Shown here in pieces: positions 26,180 through 35,355 of a DNA stretch of 64,000 bases. Location of the stretch: NCBI RefSeq assembly GCF_004770265.1, contig NZ_RQGQ01000014.1:203446-267445 (forward strand). Reading direction: 5' to 3'. Position 1 is the first letter of the stretch. Each line of letters opens with the position of its first letter. The notes beneath the pieces are model-generated. The model saw nothing but the letters and a program-made list of their open reading frames with translations. It did no database searches and had not been told where the DNA came from. The stretch comes from Leptospira congkakensis (GTDB taxonomy: Bacteria > Spirochaetota > Leptospiria > Leptospirales > Leptospiraceae). The position numbers and the translations under genes are program-made.

Positions 26180-28019
26180 GTTTGCCATTCTACTTTTTTG
26201 TTTGATCTCGTGTAAAATAACACCGGGTAACAATTTATATGATCCAAAATCGCCAACAAGTTTAGGGTTGTTGCTTTTGAATTTGGATCCTGTTGTCACC
26301 ATGGAATTTTCCACCAATCGAGTGCAACCTGGCGGTATTATTTACGTATCAACTAATCATGATTTTACGAGCAAAGAGGATGGATTACAATTACCCGTTT
26401 CCGGAGCCGGGATAAGCCCTATATCACAAGTAATTCCAAGGAGTCGATTTTTATACGAAGTTCGTATGAAACCTTCTATTACGAGTGGGAAATTTAATAT
26501 CAACTTAAAAGATTATTATTTAAACGAATCACTTTTAGTAAATCCCGAGAACTTTGATTTTGAAATAGATTCTCATCCGCCAGTTTTGGAAGTAAGGACA
26601 GGGAATGGAATTGATATATCAGAATTGCAGTCTGGATTTTTAGATATCGTTTCAAACGAAGACATTGTATGGGATGGAAAACTTTCCCAGGTTACTTTGT
26701 CTGGAACTGCTAAAAACAGTTTGGTTGTTTCGGATATCATTGTTTCTTCCCGTAATATTCGATTGTTATTTGCTGGGAATCCAAATTCAAATGGTGGTAT
26801 ACTAACTGTTTCTTTATCAAATGTAAAAGACAAAGCATCCAATTCACAAGACACAGTTATGGTTCCCATAAATGTTTTTGCATTTCGCAGTGGACCAAAT
26901 CTTAATGTGGCGAGAAGATCTTGTGTTGGTATTGAATTAAACGATGGGCGGCGTTTTGTATTTGGTGGGCGAGCCAAAAAAGATGTTTTGATTAACGGCA
27001 ATGGAACTTTGAGCCATGTTGAATACTACAATCCGATTTCCAAACAATTTGTTCAAGGTCCTGATATGGTTTACCGTAGGCAGGAGTTTGACGTTGTAAA
27101 ACTTCCTGACGGAAGACTTTTCGCCTCAGGTGGGTTTGGTGGGAAGGTTGGGGATCCATCTAATGGAGGATTGAGTTCTACAGAGGTCTACGACCCTGTT
27201 ACCAATGTTTGGACAGAAGGTCCACATCTTACAACACCACGACAGTTACATAAAATGACAGTTCTACCCAATGGTGATGTATTGGTCGTAGGAGGTCTTA
27301 GCCCTTTTAAACCTTTTCAGTCGGTTGCAATGGTTGAGTTGGTTCACATTACAAATAATCCAGCAACGATGACTGTTGAAACTATTGGGAACTTATCTGA
27401 TTCTAGAGGGAAACAAACACAAGTATTCTCCCATTCCTCTGGTAAGGTGATTATTTTTGGAGGGGAACGGTCTGATGCGATAGGAATTATGGCAAATGAC
27501 TTTAATGCCTATGCATTGGATTCAATTGAAATCTATGATATAAATTCCAAAACTCTCACAAGTTCAACGGCTAAACTTTATAAAAGATTTAATCATTTTG
27601 CTCATGTTTTGGGTAATGGCGAAATATTGATTTTAGGGGGTGTTGACTCACGTTTTGATATTAGCCAGCCGGTACTACGAGCTCAGATTTATAATCCAAC
27701 AACTGATACAATTAGAGATCATAAAAATTTATTATTTGGTAGGGAGTGGGGTTCTTCTTTTGTATTTCCCTATGGAAAAGACCAACTCATAGTCGCAGGT
27801 GGTTTAGAATACCGTACTGTGAATGGATCCACATTTGATTCGATTCATGACACCGAGTCGTGGTCGGAATCAAACAATCGATTTTATATGACAAGTCGTT
27901 CCTTAAATGCACGATGGGAAGGTTGTGAGATTCGTTATTCATCCGCTGGTGGAGGAATGATTCTTGGTGGTAGGATTGGTGAAATTCTCGGGAACACGGA
28001 GGAATACAGCTTTGAATAA
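26166..28019 (+). CDS. Kelch-repeat lipoprotein, tandem copy 2
   Basis: A 617-residue paralogue of its neighbours: lipobox LISC at the signal peptide end, then NNLYDPKSPTSLG, echoing the post-Cys sequence of copies 1 and 3. The middle holds an Ig-like region (SNEDIVWDGKLSQVTLSG). Seven kelch motifs follow (GRRFVFGG, GRLFASGG, GDVLVVGG, GKVIIFGG, GEILILGG, DQLIVAGG, GMILGG). Overlaps of 14 bp upstream and 8 bp downstream indicate one transcript. Sequence divergence from the other copies is large, so the duplication is old and the three have probably specialised. Confidence 0.8.
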   Translation: MEKIKFAILLFCLISCKITPGNNLYDPKSPTSLGLLLLNLDPVVTMEFSTNRVQPGGIIYVSTNHDFTSKEDGLQLPVSGAGISPISQVIPRSRFLYEVRMKPSITSGKFNINLKDYYLNESLLVNPENFDFEIDSHPPVLEVRTGNGIDISELQSGFLDIVSNEDIVWDGKLSQVTLSGTAKNSLVVSDIIVSSRNIRLLFAGNPNSNGGILTVSLSNVKDKASNSQDTVMVPINVFAFRSGPNLNVARRSCVGIELNDGRRFVFGGRAKKDVLINGNGTLSHVEYYNPISKQFVQGPDMVYRRQEFDVVKLPDGRLFASGGFGGKVGDPSNGGLSSTEVYDPVTNVWTEGPHLTTPRQLHKMTVLPNGDVLVVGGLSPFKPFQSVAMVELVHITNNPATMTVETIGNLSDSRGKQTQVFSHSSGKVIIFGGERSDAIGIMANDFNAYALDSIEIYDINSKTLTSSTAKLYKRFNHFAHVLGNGEILILGGVDSRFDISQPVLRAQIYNPTTDTIRDHKNLLFGREWGSSFVFPYGKDQLIVAGGLEYRTVNGSTFDSIHDTESWSESNNRFYMTSRSLNARWEGCEIRYSSAGGGMILGGRIGEILGNTEEYSFE

Positions 28020-29766
28020 GTGGATTCCTTTATTACTATTTTTTTCGATTGGATGTAAGTTCCCAGGTGAATTCGGAAATTTATATGATCAAAAATCGAC
28101 TCAAGGATTATTGTTAAGCACTTTTTTAAATACTACTCCCTTCAATTGTGCCACCAACACCAAGGGTAAGTCGATAGGAAATGTAGATCAGGTATTACTA
28201 GAGTGTAACAGAGAACTTGCGAATCTGGATGCTGATTATTTGGCAGCTGCAAATCAAGTAGTGTTTTCCAATATTCACTTTAGTAAGGTTGACTCTAACC
28301 AACTTCTAGTTTCTTTTGACCCACTAACTAGTGATGGCCGGTATGAATTGATACTTTCTGGAGTTGTATCGAATGCAGGTGAAACTTTGTTGGATGACAA
28401 AATTTCTATCGTCATCGATACACAAATTCCGACAGTTTCTCTCAATGGTTACATTCCTATCACTGATTATACTTTTTTTTCTGCTAGGTATTGGGACTTT
28501 ACTGTATCGGAACCATTAGCAAATTTTGGACCTCCCATATTGAGTGGGTCATTAGCTTCTTCAATCGTACTTCGGTCTGTACAGAAAGTGACTGAAACAA
28601 CGTATCGAGTATATTTTGAAACTAATTTTTCATCCAATGATCCAGGATCACTCACTCTACAATTTTTAAATTCAAGAGACAATGCCGGTAATTTAGTTTC
28701 AAATTCAATAACAGTACAATTTATCGGGTTAGTGGCAGGCCCCGCGTTAATACAAGGTCGATCTGAATTTGAAGCTTTTTTAAATGATGACGGAGATGTA
28801 ATCGCAATTTATGGATCGAATTCCAGTGCGGAAATTTTAAGAAGAGGTGCTTCCAGTTTTGTACTAACCAATCCTAGTTTACCTCAGATTTTTCGCGGAG
28901 AGCGAGGTGTGATGTTGGATGGGAAAAATATTCTTATTTCTGGAGGGATTCTTCCGGCAACAGCAACCGCATTAACTTCAAGTTATGTATTTAATTCCGA
29001 AACGACAGCCTTCACTCCAACGGGAAATATGAATGGTCCAAGGCACTTACACAATGCAGTCAAACTCCAAGATGGGAAGGTGATTATCTTAGGAGGAATT
29101 CGTGATTTTACACCGATAACACCTGCCTATTTTACTTCTTTAAATACTGCAGAAATTTATGATCCCTCTACTGGAACTTATACAGAAATTACAAATCGAA
29201 TGATGACTCCAAGATCGTTTTCATGTTCCGTATTACTTAATGATGGTAGAGTGTTTGTGATTGGGGGTACTGATGGAATTTATTCACCGAAAGATACAAC
29301 AGAATTCTATAATCCTATTACACAAACCTTCTCTTGGGGGCCGACATTGCCAGTTCCTGTTGGAGTTTTAAAATGTATGAAACTTGTGGATGGGAATGTT
29401 TTAATTTATGGTGCTCAACTATCTAATTTGAATAATTCTACCATGTTGTTTGATATAACTCGTAATCAAATCTATACCATTGCCAATTCAAAGTATAAAC
29501 GTGAGTGGAGTGTAGCTTCTGAACTTCCTGATGGTGGGATTCTATTTTATGGCGGTGCGTTCCGTTATGATACAACTGAACCAAGTCGGATGATAGAGAA
29601 ACTTGATTATTCAAAGAGTAATAATTTTTTCGATATGGGTATGTCCAAATACAGTATAGCAAAACATACCGGTGTAAAATTTTCAGATGGTACATTATTT
29701 TTTCTTGGTGGAGAAATTAGTGGGATGTTTCACCATGGAACGGAGTATTACGGACTTTCTAATTAG
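28012..29766 (+). CDS. Kelch-repeat lipoprotein, tandem copy 3
   Basis: The start chosen is a TTG at 28012, with GGAGGA about 9 nt upstream (27997-28003). It gives a clean lipoprotein signal (LNKWIPLLLFFSIGC) followed by NLYDQKSTQG; a longer in-frame start at 27964 adds a non-signal-like extension. Length 584 residues. An Ig-like region (FTVSEPLANFGPPILSG) precedes seven kelch motifs (GDVIAIYG, NILISGG, GKVIILGG, GRVFVIGG, GNVLIYG, GILFYGG, GTLFFLGG). It ends the caspase/kelch operon; the next gene starts 5 bp later and may still be co-transcribed. Confidence 0.78.
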   Translation: MNKWIPLLLFFSIGCKFPGEFGNLYDQKSTQGLLLSTFLNTTPFNCATNTKGKSIGNVDQVLLECNRELANLDADYLAAANQVVFSNIHFSKVDSNQLLVSFDPLTSDGRYELILSGVVSNAGETLLDDKISIVIDTQIPTVSLNGYIPITDYTFFSARYWDFTVSEPLANFGPPILSGSLASSIVLRSVQKVTETTYRVYFETNFSSNDPGSLTLQFLNSRDNAGNLVSNSITVQFIGLVAGPALIQGRSEFEAFLNDDGDVIAIYGSNSSAEILRRGASSFVLTNPSLPQIFRGERGVMLDGKNILISGGILPATATALTSSYVFNSETTAFTPTGNMNGPRHLHNAVKLQDGKVIILGGIRDFTPITPAYFTSLNTAEIYDPSTGTYTEITNRMMTPRSFSCSVLLNDGRVFVIGGTDGIYSPKDTTEFYNPITQTFSWGPTLPVPVGVLKCMKLVDGNVLIYGAQLSNLNNSTMLFDITRNQIYTIANSKYKREWSVASELPDGGILFYGGAFRYDTTEPSRMIEKLDYSKSNNFFDMGMSKYSIAKHTGVKFSDGTLFFLGGEISGMFHHGTEYYGLSN

Positions 29767-29771
29767 TATTT

Positions 29772-30494
29772 ATGCCCCATGAAAATGGCCGAATCTACGG
29801 CTCCTTTAAAAAAATCTGTATACCAGAAGCAGAATTAAAAATAGAAGCCAAAGCCATTCTGCCCAATTTAATTTCTTTAAAGTCTGATTGGGAATCGGGT
29901 CAAATATCCGACAGTCACTTAAGTTTCCAACTTGTTCTTTTATACCTAGAAAGCAGAGTCAAAAAACATCCTTTTCTTAGAATGGGTAAACCATTACCCA
30001 ATCGAATCCAATCGCAAGAATTTTTAGAAGTGGTTCGGTTTTATGGGATGCCTGATACCGTACGATTTGCACTTTGGAAATGGCATTTAGGAGAGTGGGA
30101 TATCCGACTGATAAATTATAATCCAAGTTCTTTGGAAATGTTAGAATCACAAAGTCATGGTTATCGATATTCAACTATTAGTTGGGAACATGCGTTGGAA
30201 GGCAGTTTAGTAGAAGAAAAACGAGATGCTTTTGAACATCTTCTTCATGATTTGGCCCATGCATATATGTTTTTCCGAGAAGATTATGATTATGAGGGCC
30301 AGAAACAGTTTTTTAAAGATATGTGGATTGATTATCCTAAGTATGAACCTGTATTAAATACAAATCCAATCTTTCGTAGCAAATTTGAATATTGTATTTC
30401 GGATATGAACTCTCATCCAGCACATTTGGCTTCCTATTGGAACGCCATTCGAAGGGAAGCTGGTATCCCTATCGATGCAAATCTTAAAGTTTAG
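29772..30494 (+). CDS. Hypothetical protein with HLLHDLAHAY motif
   Basis: A 240-residue soluble protein without signal peptide or membrane segment. The most notable feature is EHLLHDLAHAYMFF around residues 156-169, with three His and an Asp spaced as on one helix face; this could bind a metal, as in HxxxH-type hydrolases. A second His pair occurs near the end (SHPAHLASYW). The family is not recognised. It follows the kelch genes by 5 bp. Its 3' end overlaps the convergent MazG-like gene by 11 bp. Confidence 0.65.
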   Translation: MPHENGRIYGSFKKICIPEAELKIEAKAILPNLISLKSDWESGQISDSHLSFQLVLLYLESRVKKHPFLRMGKPLPNRIQSQEFLEVVRFYGMPDTVRFALWKWHLGEWDIRLINYNPSSLEMLESQSHGYRYSTISWEHALEGSLVEEKRDAFEHLLHDLAHAYMFFREDYDYEGQKQFFKDMWIDYPKYEPVLNTNPIFRSKFEYCISDMNSHPAHLASYWNAIRREAGIPIDANLKV

Positions 30495-30822
30495 GATTGT
30501 TTTTGTGTCGGTTAAGGTCGCGGTTGGTATTTTTTTTGATAGTGGATTGGATAACATCTTGTAATGAGATTCCCATTTGGTTCGCTAAACAAGTAAGAAC
30601 AAATAAAATATCGCCAATCTCACTCGGGATTTTATCAGCGGACTCTCCTGCTTTGAACGATTGGTCTCCATACTTTCTTGCCATCAGTCTTGATAGTTCA
30701 CCGACTTCTTCCATAAGAATGGCCAAATTTGTTAGTTCTGAAAAATATCTCACTCCAATCGTTTGAATCCAATCGTTGACTGTAGACTGCAATTGGTTTA
30801 GAGTGATATCATCGTTTTCCAA
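30484..30822 (-). CDS. MazG-like nucleotide pyrophosphohydrolase
   Basis: A 112-residue single-domain MazG-type protein. The metal-binding residues are present: EEVGE (Glu38, Glu39, Glu42) and EIGD (Glu68, Asp71). Such enzymes hydrolyse (d)NTPs to monophosphates plus pyrophosphate, for house-cleaning or stress response. It is the last gene of the minus-strand glycan operon and overlaps the SGNH gene by 14 bp, so it is made together with surface-glycan enzymes. The link may be fortuitous, or it may act on nucleotide pools used for sugar activation (speculation). Confidence 0.85.
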   Translation of the reverse strand: MENDDITLNQLQSTVNDWIQTIGVRYFSELTNLAILMEEVGELSRLMARKYGDQSFKAGESADKIPSEIGDILFVLTCLANQMGISLQDVIQSTIKKNTNRDLNRHKNNPKL

Positions 30823-31954
30823 GTTTTTTCTCCAGTTGATTCGCGAGAACGTCGGTGAACTCTTTCATCCCTGCTTGATTCAAATGAATCAAATCAAAAC
30901 AATACTTACCGTTGGTTGTTCCTAAAGAATCTTGAAGATCCATTTGATCCAAACTTTGTTGAGATGCCAAAGCTTCTGTCAATCCATCTAACCAAACTTT
31001 CATTCGGCCTTCATTATTTACTTTTCGAATCACATCAGAATAGGGTGCAAAAACATTGATGATATGAATATTTTTATTACCAACAAAGTTGTACATTTTT
31101 TTTAATCTTCGGAAATATCGTTTTGTATCTTCTGTAGCATTTGAATCTTGTGGAACAACACTGGCCACACCACAAGTTTCAAATAACATTCGCCTATGGT
31201 CTGGATTAGAGGCCTTTGGTATTTCAATGGGATTACCCAAAGCCAAACGATTTAAACAATCCTCAACGTTTGTAAGCTTGTAATCTTCAATAGATTCAGG
31301 ATGATCATTTTCATAGTCCCATGGATTTGTGTTTGGATTTTTGCGATTTCTTGAAATGGCTTTTAATCTTTCGTTAAAATTGATGACAAGATCAGAAAGA
31401 TCTTTGCGATAAGCAACGGATTTAAAAGTAAGGAATAGGTAGTTTGAAAAATCTAAATCGTATTCGAATTCGTGAGCTGAAGGGATTGCCTTAAAGTTTC
31501 CTAATTCGGATAACATTGCCATGGTGGGATCTACCATATTTTTTCGGTCAACCCAAGGCATCCCTGGTTCCATCACATGTAGGATGATTTTTACATTAGG
31601 GAATTCATGTAGATACTCTTCTAAAATGCGGTGTTGGACAATTAGTTCTGAACCACGAACCGCAACCGATTGTGTTTTCCATCCTGACTTTTGTAACTTC
31701 TCGTTTAGAATCCGAATACTGATCCCTTCGAAAGCAACAGAAGTTCCTACAATCAATATATCTGGATCCAATACATTTCGTTTGGAAATAACATGTTCTG
31801 TTACTCGATTGATATTGGATGCGTAGGAATTCTTTTTCAAATAAGGTTTATAAAAACCAAATTGCAAAAGAATTTCGAATGATAATAGAAAAGTTATTGC
31901 GACTACAAACTTTTTATCTGTAAGAAATAAGATTGTTTCTTTTAATAAATTCAT
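30809..31954 (-). CDS. SGNH-like partner of second O-acyltransferase
   Basis: A 381-residue protein with one N-terminal membrane anchor (~17-33). DILIVGTSVAFEG (65-77) is SGNH block I, with Ser72 the probable nucleophile; DLIHLNQAG near the C-terminus gives the Asp/His pair. It starts 2 nt after the MBOAT stop and overlaps the MazG-like gene by 14 bp. It plays the same part as the larger SGNH protein at 13.4 kb but lacks that protein's central insertion, suggesting a different glycan acceptor. Confidence 0.75.
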   Translation of the reverse strand: MNLLKETILFLTDKKFVVAITFLLSFEILLQFGFYKPYLKKNSYASNINRVTEHVISKRNVLDPDILIVGTSVAFEGISIRILNEKLQKSGWKTQSVAVRGSELIVQHRILEEYLHEFPNVKIILHVMEPGMPWVDRKNMVDPTMAMLSELGNFKAIPSAHEFEYDLDFSNYLFLTFKSVAYRKDLSDLVINFNERLKAISRNRKNPNTNPWDYENDHPESIEDYKLTNVEDCLNRLALGNPIEIPKASNPDHRRMLFETCGVASVVPQDSNATEDTKRYFRRLKKMYNFVGNKNIHIINVFAPYSDVIRKVNNEGRMKVWLDGLTEALASQQSLDQMDLQDSLGTTNGKYCFDLIHLNQAGMKEFTDVLANQLEKKLGKR

Positions 31955-31956
31955 AT

Positions 31957-33453
31957 TTAAAATTGAAAGTAGAGAAAGTTCTGACTTTCAGTGACTCCAA
32001 AAAGTAATAATAACAATACATTCACAATGACAAAAGTAGTATATTTAATCCAACTTCCTGTGAGAAGCGTAGGGATTTGTCTTTTTGAAAAAACATAACT
32101 TGCGGTAAAACAAATCACTAGCAAAATTCCAAATCTATAGTTGGTCCAACGAGTGAGTGGAGCCACTGAGTCATTTAGAAAAACAAGTGCTTTCATCATC
32201 GGGATGGCTTTTTCCATTGTTTCCGCACGGAACAAAATAAAACCAAATGCCAAACAGAACATAGTAAAGATTCGTGCAAATAAGTCGTAAGCGATTCCAC
32301 CTTTACCATTCAAAAATTTAGCTAGTTTGGTATCTCCGTAAAACTTGTGGGAAAGTAACATGGTCCCTTGCCAAATTCCCCAGCCAACATAATGATAGGC
32401 GGCGCCATGCCATAAACCAGCAAAAAGCCAAGTGATCATTATGTTTCGAATGTACATAATAAGACTTACTCTTGAACCACCTAATGGAATATAAATGTAA
32501 TCTCTGATCCATGTGGAAAAGGATATATGCCATCTGGACCAATGGTCTGCAATATTTCTGCATGACATAGGGAAGTTGAAGTTAGGATTGAATTGAAATC
32601 CGAATAACCTTGCAACGCCAATAGCGATGTCTGTGTATCCTGCAAAATCAAAATAGATTTGCCATCCAAATGCTAGGGCACCTGTCCAGATTTCAATGGA
32701 GTTTAAATTTTGGTAATTGGCAAATGTGGAATCCACAACTCTAGCGAGGTTGTCTGCAAAAACAATTTTCCTAGTAAACCCAATTAGAATCAAAGCAAAA
32801 GCAGCTTCTATATGTTCTTTATAAACACTTAAACGAAAATCCAAATCTCGAAAGAATGTTTCCGCACGTACGATGGGCCCTGCGACTAGTTGTGGGAAAA
32901 ATGCAACATATAACGCAAAATCTAAAAATGATTTTCGAGCTTCAATTTTACGATTGTATACATCGATGGTATAACTCATGGACTGAAAGGTATAAAAAGA
33001 AATACCTACAGGAAGGATAATGTTTTGTTTTGGGAATTGATACGCGCCTAGAAGATGAATGTCATTGATGACTCCAAGAAGAAAGTCCGTATATTTAAAA
33101 AATCCCAGAGTTCCAATGTTCACCACAAGAGAGAGAACCAGTAACCATCCTCTTGTGCTATCGTCGTCTTTTTTTGCTTCAATTAGGGTTGCGGCAAAGT
33201 AATCAATGATTGTTGAAAAAATTAATATAAAAACATACGGATTGATTTTGAAGTCACAATAAAGTCTGTCTGTATAAAACTTAAAACCATCTGGTGCCAT
33301 CGCTGTACAAGAGATAGATGATGGTTGCCATGCCATGTAAAAGTAGTAACTGGTAAGTAGGAAAAAGAGTTTTTGCCAGCGGTTCTTTAGAATGTTCCCT
33401 ACAATGATGGTTAAAAAGAAAAAAACTAAAAATTCAAAGGAGTTAAATAACAT
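31957..33453 (-). CDS. MBOAT-family membrane O-acyltransferase (second copy)
   Basis: A 498-residue polytopic protein with the AlgI-type block HWSRWHISFSTWIRDYIYIP and the invariant His349 in AGLWHGAAYHYVGWG. It is paralogous to the protein at 11.9 kb but clearly diverged. It lies inside a glycan operon, 11 bp downstream of a GT-C-like gene and 2 bp upstream of its SGNH partner. The likely role is acetylation of the surface polysaccharide or glycolipid made by the glycosyltransferases encoded upstream. Confidence 0.9.
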   Translation of the reverse strand: MLFNSFEFLVFFFLTIIVGNILKNRWQKLFFLLTSYYFYMAWQPSSISCTAMAPDGFKFYTDRLYCDFKINPYVFILIFSTIIDYFAATLIEAKKDDDSTRGWLLVLSLVVNIGTLGFFKYTDFLLGVINDIHLLGAYQFPKQNIILPVGISFYTFQSMSYTIDVYNRKIEARKSFLDFALYVAFFPQLVAGPIVRAETFFRDLDFRLSVYKEHIEAAFALILIGFTRKIVFADNLARVVDSTFANYQNLNSIEIWTGALAFGWQIYFDFAGYTDIAIGVARLFGFQFNPNFNFPMSCRNIADHWSRWHISFSTWIRDYIYIPLGGSRVSLIMYIRNIMITWLFAGLWHGAAYHYVGWGIWQGTMLLSHKFYGDTKLAKFLNGKGGIAYDLFARIFTMFCLAFGFILFRAETMEKAIPMMKALVFLNDSVAPLTRWTNYRFGILLVICFTASYVFSKRQIPTLLTGSWIKYTTFVIVNVLLLLLFGVTESQNFLYFQF

Positions 33454-33464
33454 TTGTTTGGTTC

Positions 33465-34751
33465 CTAGCGGTAAATTGATTCTTCTGCCAATTTTTCAAC
33501 AGGTCCCTGAATTCCTTCGGTGTATCCAAACTTAGGGCCGATAGATCTGGGAAGAGTTGAAAATGTAAAATTAGTACTGAAGTAAAAAAGAAATAAAACC
33601 AGATAAATTGTATGGAGGAGGGCACTAGAAAATTTTGGTAATATGGGTATCGATAAGGATTGTAAAGTATAAGAATTCAAAATCCATAACCCGATAGTTG
33701 TACCGACCCAAAACTCGAAAAAATAACCTTCCCACCATGTATAAAAAGCAATGGAAGGTATGAGCCAAAACAGCATCACCAATAGTTCTTGTTTGTATTT
33801 GGCCCACATAGTACGGAAATTCAAAATTCCCAGACACAAACTAAAAATCCAGAATAAAAGATTCAAATTGTAGGGAAGGTGTTTTGGATTTTGGAAGTCA
33901 AATAGGTTCACTCGGAACTTCGGAATGACGTTCTGGAATACTAAAAAAGCGTCTCCAATCCCTCTGTAAAAATACAAAACGTAGTTTTTTTCTTCTCCGA
34001 GACTTGTCCCCCAACGGTTGATGGCAGCATACAAAAACATCCAAAAGGAAAAATGTTTTTCATCTAAGGGTCCAAGGCCACGTTTTAATATAATGAATCC
34101 AACGAATAAATAAGAGAGAATTGTGGCTACGCCAAGGCAGGTTAAATAGAAAAATATGATTCTTAATTTTTTACCCATACTTCTATTCGGAGATAAAAAT
34201 ATTGCCATGGGAACCATCCCAAAGTGAATCACATTCGATTGATGGAAGTAAATGCTAAAAAGTTGGATGATCCATAAAACTACGAGGTGTCTGGTAGATA
34301 ACCCTTTTCTTAAGTAATAGATTGTTAATAGAAACAACATTGCCATCAAACAAGAATGAATGAGGGGAGTGTCATTGTGTAAACTATAGAACCAAAATGC
34401 TTGGCTTACTTGGATGACGAGAGCAAGAATCACACCTAAAAATATGTCTTTATATAGTTTGTAATAGAGCCAAATGAACAAACCTAAAAAAAATAATGAA
34501 AAACTTAAAATCCGTAACCGCAAAAAAAACATAATATCCGTTGTCGGATAAATTGAACGAATCATTTTCCAATAGAGTAAACCAGAAGATTCAAATCCAA
34601 GATGGTGTGGATTAAAAAATGCTGATTCGATCCTATCTTTTTGTATATTGAGTGCATAAACACAAGAATCCCAATCAAAGGCCCGTGAGAGGAATCTAAG
34701 ATGAAATAAAAAAAGAAAAAGGATAAAAAGGAGAATGAATAACTTTTTCAA
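33465..34751 (-). CDS. Polytopic GT-C-like membrane glycosyltransferase
   Basis: A 428-residue protein with about ten membrane segments. Near the N-terminus, after the first helix, an acidic loop motif AFDWDSCVYA resembles the conserved Asp-containing first extracytoplasmic loop of GT-C enzymes, which use lipid-linked sugar donors. Family membership is inferred from topology and this loop only. It lies between the small membrane protein gene (16 bp) and the MBOAT gene (11 bp). Confidence 0.6.
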   Translation of the reverse strand: MKKLFILLFILFLFLFHLRFLSRAFDWDSCVYALNIQKDRIESAFFNPHHLGFESSGLLYWKMIRSIYPTTDIMFFLRLRILSFSLFFLGLFIWLYYKLYKDIFLGVILALVIQVSQAFWFYSLHNDTPLIHSCLMAMLFLLTIYYLRKGLSTRHLVVLWIIQLFSIYFHQSNVIHFGMVPMAIFLSPNRSMGKKLRIIFFYLTCLGVATILSYLFVGFIILKRGLGPLDEKHFSFWMFLYAAINRWGTSLGEEKNYVLYFYRGIGDAFLVFQNVIPKFRVNLFDFQNPKHLPYNLNLLFWIFSLCLGILNFRTMWAKYKQELLVMLFWLIPSIAFYTWWEGYFFEFWVGTTIGLWILNSYTLQSLSIPILPKFSSALLHTIYLVLFLFYFSTNFTFSTLPRSIGPKFGYTEGIQGPVEKLAEESIYR

Positions 34752-34767
34752 AAATTCAAATCCACTC

Positions 34768-35355
34768 TTAACGATTCAAAATTCGATTGATGATGGTTTT
34801 ATTCTTTTTATACGGAAAAAAATAAGGAGTGGAAAATTCAAGTGTTCCATTTTTTTCCCATACTAGGCGATTCCAACCCAAATAATCAGCAAGTCCACCG
34901 TGTTCCAACCCAAGTTGTAACCCTTCGGTTTGAATATCGAATTTGATTAGTTTTTTTCCAAACCCAAATCTTTGGATTTGCCAGATTTCGTTTTTAACAA
35001 AAACAGTTCTCCGATTCCATTTGTTCAAAAGTCGACTAACGTCAATTAGAAATGAAATGGCAATGTAAAAATATACAAAAACAGAAAGGTAGTGGTAATA
35101 CCGGAGTTCATCTAAAAATGGGATTTTTAAAACTTTAGTAATCTCAAGAACTCCCACAAACCAATAAAAAAACTTACCTAAATAAAAGGCATAAGACAAA
35201 CTATAAGTGAAAAAAAGAACAGTCCCAATGATGAGAAATAGAGATGGGAGTGGGTTGATTGTTAACTCATCATACAACGTGGTTCCAAAATAAGCGGCTT
35301 CTTTTTTACTTTTGAATTCTTTCCATTTAGAAATCCATTTGCGAATTATTTTCAT
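34768..35355 (-). CDS. Small membrane protein of the glycan operon
   Basis: A 195-residue protein with about three membrane helices (residues ~35-120) followed by a basic, beta-rich cytoplasmic tail (RRTVFVKNEIWQIQRFGFGKKLIKF) that resembles a bacterial PH-like fold. No family is recognised with confidence. The start ATGA overlaps the stop of the GT4 gene by 4 bp, so it is translationally coupled to it. Confidence 0.6.
   Translation of the reverse strand: MKIIRKWISKWKEFKSKKEAAYFGTTLYDELTINPLPSLFLIIGTVLFFTYSLSYAFYLGKFFYWFVGVLEITKVLKIPFLDELRYYHYLSVFVYFYIAISFLIDVSRLLNKWNRRTVFVKNEIWQIQRFGFGKKLIKFDIQTEGLQLGLEHGGLADYLGWNRLVWEKNGTLEFSTPYFFPYKKNKTIINRILNR

Noticed and set aside
27964..28011. Longer start for the third kelch lipoprotein
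   Set aside because: It gives a polar extension before the signal peptide; the TTG at 28012 has a better ribosome site and yields a normal lipoprotein signal.
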